Source: Clostridium sp. N3C
GTDB lineage: Bacteria > Bacillota > Clostridia > Clostridiales > Clostridiaceae
Direction: 5' to 3'
Assembly: GCF_900095445.1 (NCBI RefSeq)
Contig: NZ_FMJL01000010.1
Span: forward strand, 1-56,809
Length of the DNA stretch: 56,809 nt
Position numbers and translations under genes: made by a program. Positions 44,578 through 53,792 of this stretch are shown one piece after another. The notes under the pieces are model-generated. The model was given only the letters and a program-made list of their open reading frames with translations, did no database searches and was not told where the DNA came from. The stretch's first letter is position 1. Each line of letters opens with the position of its first letter.

Positions 44578-46959
44578 ATGTTTGGCAAAATTGTGGGCTG
44601 TGTTAAAGAAGCCAATAAAGTTTTTGTTCAGTTCGAAGAGCAAAGGGTTACAGTGGAGGTTATTACACCTGCTATAATTAATTTTTTCGCTCCAATTATG
44701 AGAGAAGAGAGATCTTCTAAGGCTGTAGAAGGATTAAAGGTTGAGGATTGTAATTTTTCTGTTGAAAAGGAAGATAGAAAAATAACTATAAGCACTGATA
44801 AGTTAATTGTAAATATATTTGATGACTTTAAAGTTGATATATATGATTCTAAGGGAAATATCCTTTGTGCTGATTACAGAGGCCAGGCGGATCCTTTTGT
44901 AAGAAGAGGAGCAGAGGAGCTTGAAATTGCTGCGGCAGAAGGACATAAGGTAGAAGCGGATCAGCGCAAATGCAAAATAGAAATATTAAAGAAAATGGAA
45001 GATGACATGTTCTTCTATGGCTTGGGAGATAAGACAGGTCATTTAAATAAAAAAGGTTATCACTATAAAATGTGGAATACTGATGATCCAAGTCCTCATG
45101 TAGAGAGCTTTGAGGCTATGTATAAATCTATTCCTTTTCTAATAGCTATGAAAGGAAAGGACGCTTTTGGTATTTTCTTTGATAATACCTTTGAATCCCA
45201 CTTTGATATGGGTAAGGAAAACAGAAATTATTATTACTTTGGTGCTGTAGATGGTAATTTAGATTATTACTTTATATATGGACCAAGCATCAAGGAAGTA
45301 GTAGGAGGTTATACATATTTAACTGGAAGAACTCCTCTACCTCAGCTTTGGACTCTTGGATATCAGCAGTGCCGTTGGAGTTATGCTCCTGAAAGCAGGG
45401 TTAGAGAGATAGCTAATGAGTTTAGAAAAAGAGATATACCCTGCGATACAATTCATCTGGATATAGACTATATGGATGGATATAGAGTATTTACTTGGGA
45501 TAAAAACAAGTTCCCCAATCCAAAGGCTACTGTAGAAGAATTAAAGGAAGATGGCTTTAAAATAGTAACTATTATAGATCCTGGTGTAAAAAAGGATAAG
45601 GGTTATGCAATATATGATGAAGGTATGGAAAAGGGCTATTTTGCCACTGACAAGGACGGAGTTACTTACGTAAACAGAGTTTGGCCAGGAGATTCGGTGT
45701 ATCCAGATTTTGCTAATGAGAAGGTTAGACAGTGGTGGTCAGATAATCAAAAGATTATGATGGATTGTGGTGTATCTGGAATATGGAATGACATGAACGA
45801 GCCTGCTAGTTTTAATGGTCCACTACCAGATGATGTTATGTTTAATAATGATGGTATAGAAGCTGATCATAGAGAAATCCATAATGTATATGGACATTAT
45901 ATGTCTAAGGCTACTTATGAAGGTATAAAGAAGCACACTAATAAGAGACCTTTTGTTATTACTAGAGCTTGTTATGCTGGGACTCAAAAGTATTCTACCG
46001 TTTGGACAGGAGATAATCAAAGCTTATGGGAGCATTTAAGAATGTCTCTTCCAATGCTTATGAACCTTGGATTAAGCGGCTTTTCCTTTGCCGGTACAGA
46101 TGTAGGTGGCTTTGGTCATGATTGTACAGGAGAGCTTTTATCAAGATGGGTTCAGGTTGGTGCCTTTACTCCATTGTTTAGAAATCACTCAGCTATTCAT
46201 ACTAGGGACCAGGAACCTTGGGCCTTTGATCAAGAGACAGAAGACATTAATAGAAAGTACATTAAATTAAGATATACTTTAATACCATATTTATACGACG
46301 TCATGAGAGAAGGAGAAATGACTGGTCTTCCAGTTATGAGACCTTTGATGCTACATTACCAGGATGATAAAAATACTTACGAAATCAACGATCAATTCCT
46401 ATGTGGTGAAAACATCCTAGTTGCTCCTATTGTAGAACAAGGTAAGAATGCTAGAATGGTATACCTACCAGAAGGAGATAACTGGATTGATTTCTGGACT
46501 AAGGAAGTATTTGAAGGTGGTCAATACATAATTAAGAAGGCACCTTTAGATGTATGTCCTATATACATAAAGCAGGGCAGCATTATTCCTAAGTATCCTG
46601 TACAAAACTATATTGGTGAAAAGGAAATAAAGGAATTAACTTTAGATATTTACCCAGCGCCTGTAGGAAAGCAGGCCGTTTATACCACTTATCAAGATGA
46701 TGGTGAAAGCTTTGCTTATAGAGATGGAGCTTATAATCTTTACAAGATCATGGTTAATGACAACGGCGACAATTTAACAATAAAAATTGCTAAGGAGCAT
46801 GAAGGTTATGAAAAATCCTATCAAGGCTTCAAGCTTAAAGTAAATAATGTTACTGCCTCCAAAGTATTAGTAGATGGTAAGACTATAGATTTTGAAGCTT
46901 GGGACGGTTCAATTGAATTCACAACAAGTAGTAGTGATGAAATTGTAATAGTAAAGTAG
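44578..46959 (+). CDS. Alpha-glucosidase, glycoside hydrolase family 31
   Basis: Releases glucose from non-reducing ends of alpha-glucosides such as maltose or isomaltose. Seen: 793 residues, no signal peptide (cytoplasmic); family motifs GYQQCRWSYAPESRVREIA, nucleophile D405 in GIWNDMNEPASF, and general acid D508 in GTDVGGFGHDCTGEL. GGGGGTGG precedes the ATG. It forms an operon with the ROK kinase and a terminator follows. Sugar uptake genes are not in the window. Exact linkage preference cannot be read from sequence. Confidence 0.93.
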   Translation: MFGKIVGCVKEANKVFVQFEEQRVTVEVITPAIINFFAPIMREERSSKAVEGLKVEDCNFSVEKEDRKITISTDKLIVNIFDDFKVDIYDSKGNILCADYRGQADPFVRRGAEELEIAAAEGHKVEADQRKCKIEILKKMEDDMFFYGLGDKTGHLNKKGYHYKMWNTDDPSPHVESFEAMYKSIPFLIAMKGKDAFGIFFDNTFESHFDMGKENRNYYYFGAVDGNLDYYFIYGPSIKEVVGGYTYLTGRTPLPQLWTLGYQQCRWSYAPESRVREIANEFRKRDIPCDTIHLDIDYMDGYRVFTWDKNKFPNPKATVEELKEDGFKIVTIIDPGVKKDKGYAIYDEGMEKGYFATDKDGVTYVNRVWPGDSVYPDFANEKVRQWWSDNQKIMMDCGVSGIWNDMNEPASFNGPLPDDVMFNNDGIEADHREIHNVYGHYMSKATYEGIKKHTNKRPFVITRACYAGTQKYSTVWTGDNQSLWEHLRMSLPMLMNLGLSGFSFAGTDVGGFGHDCTGELLSRWVQVGAFTPLFRNHSAIHTRDQEPWAFDQETEDINRKYIKLRYTLIPYLYDVMREGEMTGLPVMRPLMLHYQDDKNTYEINDQFLCGENILVAPIVEQGKNARMVYLPEGDNWIDFWTKEVFEGGQYIIKKAPLDVCPIYIKQGSIIPKYPVQNYIGEKEIKELTLDIYPAPVGKQAVYTTYQDDGESFAYRDGAYNLYKIMVNDNGDNLTIKIAKEHEGYEKSYQGFKLKVNNVTASKVLVDGKTIDFEAWDGSIEFTTSSSDEIVIVK

Positions 46960-47023
46960 AATTGCTATAAAAAGTTTCACAGTTCAAAGGATTGTGCAAC
47001 TTGTAAGCTATACAAAAATATAA

Positions 47024-47085
47024 AAAGAAAAACTATTCACAGTTTGCTATTAACAAAAGCAAAATTTGTGGATAGTTTTTCTTTT
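47024..47085 (+). terminator. Terminator after the GH31 gene
   Basis: AAAGAAAAACTATTCACA pairs with TGTGGATAGTTTTTCTTT, with one mismatch, around a loop of about 25 bases, followed by T-rich sequence. Confidence 0.8.
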
Positions 47086-47105
47086 AATGTGGATACTTTT
47101 CTATA

Positions 47106-48599
47106 CTAAGTACCACAGAAGGTTTTGTAGGGACGGTTCGACTTTCTAGGCAATTTAGCGTATTCTTTTTGCTGAGGGCAATGAGCGTAGGGTTGAGAAA
47201 GAACCTCTAGCAGTCGATGCATAGGACCGTAGTCTTCTTGATTTACTGCTGCATCTAAAGCTTCCTCTACGCGGTGGTTACGAGGAATTACCGCCGGATT
47301 ATTGCTTCGCATAAGCTGATGAGAAGCTTCTTTAGATTCTTTTTGACGAGATAATCTAGCCTGCCAACGCTTATACCACTGAGTAAATTCTGGAGTCTTA
47401 AACATATCCATATCCTCATAATTTTCAAAGGTTAGAGCTAAGAAGGTATTGGTGTAATCTGCTTGATGCTTGTGCATAAGCTTTAAAAGGTCTTCAATAA
47501 GAGATTGGTCCTCTGCTTCCTCATTAAAGAGTCCAAGCTTAGCTCTCATTCCAGACAACCAGTGATTATTATACACTTCACTAAAGTATGAAATGGCAAT
47601 TTGGGCTAATTTTACTGCTTCTTCTTCATTATCATGTAACAGTGGTAGAATACTTTCAGCAAATCTAGCTAAATTCCATTGAGCAATAGGAGGTTGATTA
47701 CCATAGGCATATCGGCCTTCCCGATCAATGGAACTGAATACCGTTGCAGGATCATAGCTATCCATAAAGGCACAGGGACCATAATCTATAGTTTCCCCAC
47801 TGATAGCCATGTTATCTGTATTCATAACACCATGCACAAAGCCCACTAGCATCCATTTTGCAATGAGTGAGGCTTGAAGCTTAACTACTTCTTTAATCAA
47901 AGCAAGATAGGGTTTTTCCTCACTAGCAAGATAGTGATAATGTCTTTGTATAGTATAATCCGCTAGAGCTTTTAAATGATCTACATTATTTAGCCTAGCG
48001 GCATATTCAAAGGTACCTACTCGTATATGGCTGGTAGCTACGCGAGTTAAAATGGCTCCTTGGAGCTTAGTTTCACGGTATACCGGCTCCCCAGTAGTTA
48101 CCACTGCTAAGCTTCTGGTAGTTGGAATACCAAGGGCATGCATTGCTTCACTGATAATATACTCTCTTAGCATAGGACCAAGAGCAGCTCTACCGTCACC
48201 ACCACGAGAATAGGGTGTTGGACCAGAACCTTTTAATTGAATATCAAACCGTTGACCTAAGGGAGTAATCTGTTCTCCAAGTAATACAGCACGACCATCT
48301 CCTAACATAGTGAAATATCCAAATTGATGACCAGCATAAGCTTGGGCAATAGGAAAAGAACCCTCTGGAATACTGTTGCCAGCAAGTACAGAGACACCAT
48401 GATTATTTTCTAGCTCCTGTGCGTCAAAACCTAAGGCTTCTGCTAGGGAATGATTTAAAATAATTAATTTCGGTGAAGCTACAGCAGTTGGTTTGATAGC
48501 TGTAAAAAAGGATTTTGGTAAAGAAGCATAACTGTTGTGTAAATTCCAACTAAGTATTGATTTATCTTTTCTTCCATTTGATTTATTTGTTCCAGTCAT
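47106..48599 (-). CDS. selO: Protein adenylyltransferase SelO (YdiU/UPF0061)
   Basis: Pseudokinase-fold enzyme that transfers AMP to proteins, linked to redox stress. Seen: 497 residues; [60 protein letters not shown] and the C-terminal YKTFCGT tail with its cysteine where animal SelO has selenocysteine. Upstream, AAGGAGA is ideally spaced for an out-of-frame ATG at 48609 (an 8-codon frame overlapping the selO start); the selO ATG itself is 14 bases from it. The coding DNA near the end contains GAACCGTCCCT, a motif repeated upstream of the gene. Confidence 0.93.
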   Translation of the reverse strand: MTGTNKSNGRKDKSILSWNLHNSYASLPKSFFTAIKPTAVASPKLIILNHSLAEALGFDAQELENNHGVSVLAGNSIPEGSFPIAQAYAGHQFGYFTMLGDGRAVLLGEQITPLGQRFDIQLKGSGPTPYSRGGDGRAALGPMLREYIISEAMHALGIPTTRSLAVVTTGEPVYRETKLQGAILTRVATSHIRVGTFEYAARLNNVDHLKALADYTIQRHYHYLASEEKPYLALIKEVVKLQASLIAKWMLVGFVHGVMNTDNMAISGETIDYGPCAFMDSYDPATVFSSIDREGRYAYGNQPPIAQWNLARFAESILPLLHDNEEEAVKLAQIAISYFSEVYNNHWLSGMRAKLGLFNEEAEDQSLIEDLLKLMHKHQADYTNTFLALTFENYEDMDMFKTPEFTQWYKRWQARLSRQKESKEASHQLMRSNNPAVIPRNHRVEEALDAAVNQEDYGPMHRLLEVLSQPYAHCPQQKEYAKLPRKSNRPYKTFCGT

Positions 48600-48675
48600 T
48601 ATTTTTCATTAGTTCTCCTTATCTTTCTTTTAGTTTTTTATTTTTAGTGTCTGCTTATGCTTGGCTTTTATACGA

Positions 48676-48751
48676 GGGACGGTTCAGCAAAACTAGTAAA
48701 AACAGGTACGGTTCAACAAAGTATATAAAAGATGAGGACGGTTCAGTAAAA
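48676..48751 (+). repeat. Three ACGGTTCA repeats at about 30-base spacing
   Basis: GGGACGGTTCAGCAAAA (48676), GGTACGGTTCAACAAAG (48705) and AGGACGGTTCAGTAAAA (48735), core ACGGTTCA at 48679, 48708 and 48738. A fourth GGGACGGTTCG lies at 47130-47140, inside the selO 3' end. Dispersed GGGACGGTTC-type sequences occur in clostridia and are REP-like; the link to a REP transposase is from memory. The rest of the 48600-48903 gap holds no supported gene. Confidence 0.55.
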
Positions 48752-48816
48752 TTAAGAGGAAATAGAAAGAAGATTTTGAAGCTGCTACAGAAACATGTGA
48801 TAAAAGAATTAGAAAA

Positions 48817-48840
48817 GGACTAGGATAATTAACCTAGTCC
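48817..48840 (-). terminator. Terminator after blaR1-like gene
   Basis: GGACTAGG, eight-base loop, CCTAGTCC; on the minus strand it is followed by TTTTCTAATTCTTTT. About 65 bases beyond the stop at 48904. Confidence 0.7.
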
Positions 48841-48903
48841 AAGCATAAGTTAATAATTAAAGTTAGTAATTTTTATTTGAAGTTGGAACTTTCCATATAT
48901 TAA

Positions 48904-50781
48904 TCAATCTGGAGAGGAAGGATCAGAAAATATAATATCATAAGCAGCTTCGGCCTTATAGTGAATAGCATTTTTCTTGGTAATATTAAGTTTCTTTGTT
49001 ACAAGAAGTTTTCCCGACTTATCAACTATGGTAATGGTTACTATATCACCATCATTATTATATGTTGCTTCAGTTGGAAACCATACTACCTTACCGTCAG
49101 GGTTACTTATTGTTTTTTGCACTTCTGATGTTTTATTAGAGTTCAACAAACGGAGAGAACCGTTTTTTGCAAAAAAGGTTATATTAAAGTCAGACTTTTT
49201 GTAATATGAATCTAAATCCAGCTCTATTTCCATTCCAATTACACTAGACATAGTTAAGGAAAAGGTTTCTGGATAGACTACTAACTTTGTAGATATATCT
49301 ATGAAAAACTGATCGAAAGTTTCTTTATCCTTTGAATAGGACCATAGATCTTTTTCAAAGTATTTTTGCATTTCTGGTCTATTGTAGGTAATTGGAGCCT
49401 TTGTAGAAGGATTCTCAAAATTAAAAGTCACTGTATCAACATTTTTTATAAGAGAAAAAATTAGCAAGGCATTTTGAGTTAATACCGAGTCTTTTATGTT
49501 AGAAGAATTTTCAAAGGAGTAATTTGCTGTAATACCGTAAGGTCTTTTTTCTGTTGACAAGGAAATAGTAGTGTTATTGTTACCATAAGGTAGCTTTCTT
49601 AATAGATTTACTGTATTACTAGCGTTTCCTACGTATTCTAACCTATGTTCTAATAAAGAGTCCAACAACTTCTCATTTGTGATGGCGGAATATGACTTAG
49701 ATTTAGTTCTGGACAAGCTAAGATTTTTAGTTGTTTTTCCATTAGTTAAAAGAAGAAGACTTAAAATTACTATGATTACTATTCCTATGATACTCATCCA
49801 AAGTTTTGTCCTTTTAAATTTCATTATTCCTTTTACCCTACTTTTAATGTTCTTCTCACCAAAGGCAAGGAGACCTGCTTGAAAGAATACATTTTGCTTG
49901 GTGGCTATATTTATAAGAGAATTAGCATAAGACTTTCTAATATCTTCTTTGTTTAAGGATAAAACTGTGGCGTCACAGGAAAGTTCCATATCTTTTTGAG
50001 CTAATATATAACTAAACCACATAAGGGGATTAAACCAATGTATAGATAAAGCAAGAAAAGTCAAAGGTTTAATTATATAATCAAATCTTTTGATATGCAC
50101 CAACTCATGACACAGAAAATGGGATAATTCCATTTTGCTACATTGATTTATAATTTCTAAGGGTAATATTATACGTGGTTTCAATAAACCGCATACCAAA
50201 GGGGTATTTATTTTATCAGAGGTATATACTTTTACGTTTCTATGAAATTTTATTTGTTGTTTGCATTGGGAAATTAAACCATCGTTTTTATAAATAACGG
50301 AATCCTGGAGTTTATTATATATATTTAAGTAGGCAAAAATACTAATTCCAAAGACAATGAGAACTCCTAAAAGCCATAGGTAGCTCATGAAAGTAATAAA
50401 TTGATTTGCATTGTTATGAGAATCGTAATAATATTCATTGAAAGCACTTATAAAGTCATAATTTTTTTCATTATTAATATCCTGTTTTTGCTCTGATTCA
50501 TTGGCGGTTGTGCTAATATATCTTCTAGATATATTCTGATTAAGTGTATAATTTTTGCTTTCTGCAGTTAGTGTCGTAGGCATAGGAACTTTATTAAATA
50601 TGCTAACCATTGATGGTATTGAAAAGGGAAGAACTAGTCTTATAAATACAATAGCCCACAAGGCATAAGAGAAAGTTTTATGAAGCTTATTACCTAAAAG
50701 CCATCTAATAATAAGAATTACAGTAGCTACTACTGAAGCAGAAATGCTCATTTTAACTACGGTGAGAAATATATTTTCCAA
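48904..50781 (-). CDS. BlaR1/MecR1-type M56 family metallopeptidase sensor
   Basis: Membrane zinc protease that senses a signal outside and triggers inactivation of its BlaI-type repressor. Seen: 625 residues; helices near 8-28, 35-55 and 128-150, zinc motif H225-E-L-V-H229 (LCHELVHIKRFDYI), then HWFNPLMW and the conserved DMELSCDATVL. After a fourth helix (IIGIVIIVILSLLLL) comes a long external domain that is not penicillin-binding-like, so the ligand is probably not a beta-lactam. The repressor gene lies four bases upstream. Confidence 0.88.
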   Translation of the reverse strand: MENIFLTVVKMSISASVVATVILIIRWLLGNKLHKTFSYALWAIVFIRLVLPFSIPSMVSIFNKVPMPTTLTAESKNYTLNQNISRRYISTTANESEQKQDINNEKNYDFISAFNEYYYDSHNNANQFITFMSYLWLLGVLIVFGISIFAYLNIYNKLQDSVIYKNDGLISQCKQQIKFHRNVKVYTSDKINTPLVCGLLKPRIILPLEIINQCSKMELSHFLCHELVHIKRFDYIIKPLTFLALSIHWFNPLMWFSYILAQKDMELSCDATVLSLNKEDIRKSYANSLINIATKQNVFFQAGLLAFGEKNIKSRVKGIMKFKRTKLWMSIIGIVIIVILSLLLLTNGKTTKNLSLSRTKSKSYSAITNEKLLDSLLEHRLEYVGNASNTVNLLRKLPYGNNNTTISLSTEKRPYGITANYSFENSSNIKDSVLTQNALLIFSLIKNVDTVTFNFENPSTKAPITYNRPEMQKYFEKDLWSYSKDKETFDQFFIDISTKLVVYPETFSLTMSSVIGMEIELDLDSYYKKSDFNITFFAKNGSLRLLNSNKTSEVQKTISNPDGKVVWFPTEATYNNDGDIVTITIVDKSGKLLVTKKLNITKKNAIHYKAEAAYDIIFSDPSSPD

Positions 50782-50784
50782 GTT

Positions 50785-51150
50785 TTATTCCTCCTTTCCA
50801 TACTGTTCAACTATTTTCCTTAACTCTTCTATTTCATCCTTATTAAGTTTTTCTTTTTTTAAGAAGGTATTGAAAAAGAGTCGTAATGAACCTTCATAAA
50901 TTTTATTGATATGTTCTTCTGTTTCTGATCTCATAACTTGTTCACGACTTATTAAAGAGGAAACTATCGCATTTTCGTTTTTTATAGCTCCACGTTCACA
51001 TAATCTTCTAATGACGGTATAAGTAGTTGATTTTTTCCAACCAAGCTCCTCCTTAGCGAGCTTTACTAGTTCTGAACTAGCTATAGGGCAATGATCCCAT
51101 ATGATATTCATAAATTTATATTCTGCATCAAATATTTTGATTGTTTCCAT
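50785..51150 (-). CDS. BlaI/MecI/CopY family repressor
   Basis: A 121-residue winged-helix repressor: IWDHCPIASSELVKLAKEELGWKKSTTYTVIRRLCERGAI is the DNA-binding domain, followed by the dimerisation helices. It precedes the M56 protease by four bases in one operon, the standard BlaI-BlaR1 pair. The palindromes at 51176-51210, directly upstream of its start, are the likely autoregulatory site. No beta-lactamase gene is in the window, so the regulated output is unknown. Confidence 0.92.
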   Translation of the reverse strand: METIKIFDAEYKFMNIIWDHCPIASSELVKLAKEELGWKKSTTYTVIRRLCERGAIKNENAIVSSLISREQVMRSETEEHINKIYEGSLRLFFNTFLKKEKLNKDEIEELRKIVEQYGKEE

Positions 51151-51175
51151 AAATAGTTCGCTCCCTTGGTCTAAT

Positions 51176-51210
51176 GGGTTAAACTTTATATTTAGTTTAA
51201 TTGGTTAAAC
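51176..51210. promoter_or_regulatory. Nested palindromes, probable BlaI-type operator
   Basis: TTAAACT...AGTTTAA (51179-51200) and GTTTAATTGGTTAAAC (51195-51210) overlap, together giving repeated GTTTAA/TTAAAC half sites. They lie 25-60 bases upstream of the repressor ATG, where BlaI-type proteins bind. Confidence 0.6.
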
Positions 51211-51319
51211 CAAAAATGTCAATGGGTATTTTTTATTAAATTTTTAGATAAATTAGACTTTTAAATGTGATATTTATATAATTATCTTATAAGTTTATTA
51301 TGTGGAAAGGGTGGTAAGA

Positions 51320-51838
51320 ATGGAATTTTTAGAACTAGCGAAAAAGCGTTATGCTGTTAGAAAATATGAAGATAAAAAGGTAGAAGAGGAAAAGTTAAAG
51401 AAAATATTAGAAGCTGCTAGGGTTGCTCCTACTGCCGCAAATAGACAGCCTCAGAGATTGATAGTGGTACAGGAGGAAGAAGGATTAAATAAGATAAAGA
51501 AGGCTGCTAATATATATGGAGCACCATTAGCTATAATAGTATGTGGAGATCATGATGCTGTTTGGAAAAGACAATTGGATGGTAAAGAGGCACTAGATAT
51601 AGATGCAACAATTGCAACAGATCATATGATGATGGAAGCAGCAGATCTTGGACTTGGCAGTTTGTGGGTTTGTGCTTTTAATCCAACTGTAATAAGAGAA
51701 GAATTTAATTTGCCAGAAAATGTAGAGCCAGTGAACATTTTAGCTATAGGCTATGCAGCAGGGGAACCTGCTTCACCGGATAGACATAATGAGACACGAA
51801 AACCTCTTGAACATATAGTACGATACGAAAGCTTTTAG
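51320..51838 (+). CDS. Nitroreductase family FMN oxidoreductase
   Basis: A 172-residue short nitroreductase-fold protein: FLELAKKRYAVRKYEDKKV at the start (FMN-binding Arg), ARVAPTAANRQPQRLIVV, TIATDHMMMEAADLGLGSLWVCAF, and AIGYAAGEP near the end. A GTG at 51302 is in frame, but AGGGTGG before 51320 selects the ATG. The physiological substrate is unknown. Monocistronic with its own terminator. Confidence 0.9.
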   Translation: MEFLELAKKRYAVRKYEDKKVEEEKLKKILEAARVAPTAANRQPQRLIVVQEEEGLNKIKKAANIYGAPLAIIVCGDHDAVWKRQLDGKEALDIDATIATDHMMMEAADLGLGSLWVCAFNPTVIREEFNLPENVEPVNILAIGYAAGEPASPDRHNETRKPLEHIVRYESF

Positions 51839-51874
51839 TTTTGCTGAAGGTTGTATAAGTAAATAAGTATTTTA

Positions 51875-51907
51875 AATATGCCGTCTGTTTTACGGACGGC
51901 ATATTTA
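51875..51907 (+). terminator. Terminator after the nitroreductase gene
   Basis: AAATATGCCGTC, loop, GGACGGCATATTT: a nearly perfect stem followed by an AT-rich tail. Confidence 0.8.
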
Positions 51908-52051
51908 TTAATAAAAATATTTTACAAACACTGTCTAAAAAACTATACTTGTGTCAACAATTTAAAAGAAAAAGAAATTAGTATGGAAAGAGAGAGAATT
52001 ATAGCTTATAATAAATAAAATATATGACTAGAAAAGAGTTTGGAGGCAGAA

Positions 52052-52348
52052 ATGATTGAACAATATACGAATCCTTATACTATTAACACTATTTTAAGTA
52101 TACTTATTATAGTTTTTTCAGTGGTTTTTCAAAATAAATATCCTGAGATTTTCTCCAATGGAAAGGAGGAAGAGGATAGATCTAGAGAAATAAATATCAA
52201 CATATCAGAAAGAAAGCAGAAAACTGTAATAATCATATTTTTAGCATTTATATTATTTACACCTTACGTAAATATGTTAGTGGCTACAATTATGGCAGTA
52301 AGTACTTTTCTTAATGTATATAAGTATAATAAAAATAGAGAACGCTAA
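52052..52348 (+). CDS. Small membrane protein of unknown function
   Basis: About 98 residues: an N-terminal helix (TILSILIIVFSVVFQN), a charged loop (GKEEEDRSREININISERK) and a C-terminal helical pair (VIIIFLAFILFTPYVNML...). GGAGG at 52042-52046 fixes the ATG at 52052 over an in-frame TTG at 52040. No family recognised; no operon partner. Confidence 0.6.
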   Translation: MIEQYTNPYTINTILSILIIVFSVVFQNKYPEIFSNGKEEEDRSREININISERKQKTVIIIFLAFILFTPYVNMLVATIMAVSTFLNVYKYNKNRER

Positions 52349-52381
52349 AAAAGTTGGACAAAGGGGATTAATAAATTTAAT

Positions 52382-52432
52382 GAAGGAGGCTTCACCTGCT
52401 TATTTATGTCGGCTAGTATGGCCTCCCTTTAG
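52382..52432. terminator. Possible terminator between convergent genes
   Basis: GAAGGAGGC pairs with GCCTCCCTTT (one bulge) around a long loop. It sits between the small membrane protein gene and the convergent DUF4003-like gene; support is moderate. Confidence 0.4.
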
Positions 52433-52479
52433 CTTATTTAAATTCAATAAAAGTATATTGTTATTTAAAATAGAGTTTT

Positions 52480-53481
52480 TTAATTTGATGTTGAAGCTGA
52501 ACTACTAGCTGCTACGCTAGAAGCAATTACAGCTGTCATGGCAGCTTGCTGCTGGACAATTAATATTGAATTAATACTGTTTCCTGTAGTAATGGGCAAC
52601 AAACCTTTTTTATAATCATCTATGTAGGAGTTACATATAAAGCTGGCGGCGAACATAGTCCTAATATCTTTGCTCATATGCCAAAAACCAAAGCCTTGTT
52701 GCTTATAAATATAGTCATAAACTTCTCTAATATCTGATACTATTTTATTGATATCAGTAGCTAGCAGTGAAACTAAACCAAGAGTAGCTAAGCTGTTATA
52801 CTGAAGCCTGCAGCCACTTTCTTTTAATTTATTATTAATTAAAAGAGCTTTATGGCATTTTTCTTGTACGGATTCCTCTCCTAAAGCTAATACATGAGAA
52901 AGGGATTGGAGATAGTTTCCTCGAGAAAATCCTAGGCTATATAAATGATTATAACAGTTTTCAATATCTAAGCAGGTTTCTTCCACCTCTAATTGAGATA
53001 CAGCTAATATTGCAGCATATACATAATCATCTTGGGAAGTTAACCAAAAGTGATTTTTCTTCATACTTTTATAAAAACTACTCATTCTTGCAATGGTAAA
53101 GTTCCAATTTTGACGAGGAACTTCTTTTGCTATAGTATAGGCTGCCAAAGTGAGATAGTTGCTCTTTTTAAAACCGGATCTTGTTAAGCTTTCATAGACT
53201 AGCTTCATTTCCATAAAAAACTTTTTATAGTCCTCCTCAAGACTTAACAAGTTGGCAATAATAAGTAAATTCACACCTCTGAAATAGGATGCCCAAGCTG
53301 TTTCTTTCTTTATAAAAACTTTAATTTCCTTTATTCTATCTGGATCTACTTCTATATTCTTAATTGCATTTGTCATAGCTATAAATTGCTTTATTAAATT
53401 GCTTTCCAAAAAGAAGTTTCTTTTTAATTCACTGTAGTTTCTTGTCATTAAATTAACCTTTAACATTAAATCTGTATTCAT
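52480..53481 (-). CDS. DUF4003-like protein
   Basis: A soluble, all-helical 333-residue protein of unknown function. The repeated pattern of SGFKKSNYLTLAAYTIA, LGFSRGNYLQSLSHVLAL and a C-terminal Ala/Ser run (AVIASSVAASSSASTS) fits my recollection of the DUF4003 family, common in Firmicutes; I cannot confirm it. TAGGAG precedes the ATG. Monocistronic. Confidence 0.6.
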   Translation of the reverse strand: MNTDLMLKVNLMTRNYSELKRNFFLESNLIKQFIAMTNAIKNIEVDPDRIKEIKVFIKKETAWASYFRGVNLLIIANLLSLEEDYKKFFMEMKLVYESLTRSGFKKSNYLTLAAYTIAKEVPRQNWNFTIARMSSFYKSMKKNHFWLTSQDDYVYAAILAVSQLEVEETCLDIENCYNHLYSLGFSRGNYLQSLSHVLALGEESVQEKCHKALLINNKLKESGCRLQYNSLATLGLVSLLATDINKIVSDIREVYDYIYKQQGFGFWHMSKDIRTMFAASFICNSYIDDYKKGLLPITTGNSINSILIVQQQAAMTAVIASSVAASSSASTSN

Positions 53482-53792
53482 ACAAGATATCTCCTAAACT
53501 ATATTATAAGTTAAATTATAACACATAATTTATAGGTATAGTTATTTATTAATTTATTTTAAATTAGTCTTTGCAATAAATTGTATTAAAAGTTTGTTAT
53601 AGGTAATTTAAAATATTCATATGATTATAAGATAGTTTAGATAAAATGGAATATTATTTTTGAAGGAATAGCACCTACTTTTATAGATTATTGATAGCTT
53701 CTTAAACTTAGTTACTCCTCTGTTTTTCTTGTATATTTCTAAAATTTAGTATATCATAATTATTAGATGATATTTTTGAAGAGGTGACATCT
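53482..53792. promoter_or_regulatory. Intergenic region with operator-like palindrome before the lacI-type gene
   Basis: About 310 bases between divergent genes, no coding signal. ATATCAT (53751-53757) and ATGATAT (53767-53773) flank nine bases just ahead of the regulator's ribosome site and could be an autoregulatory site. Confidence 0.35.

Noticed and set aside
48557..48823. Plus-strand frame of 88 codons overlapping the selO start
   Set aside because: Its first third is antisense to selO and its middle is made by the ACGGTTCA repeats; no ribosome site. Treated as a repeat region.
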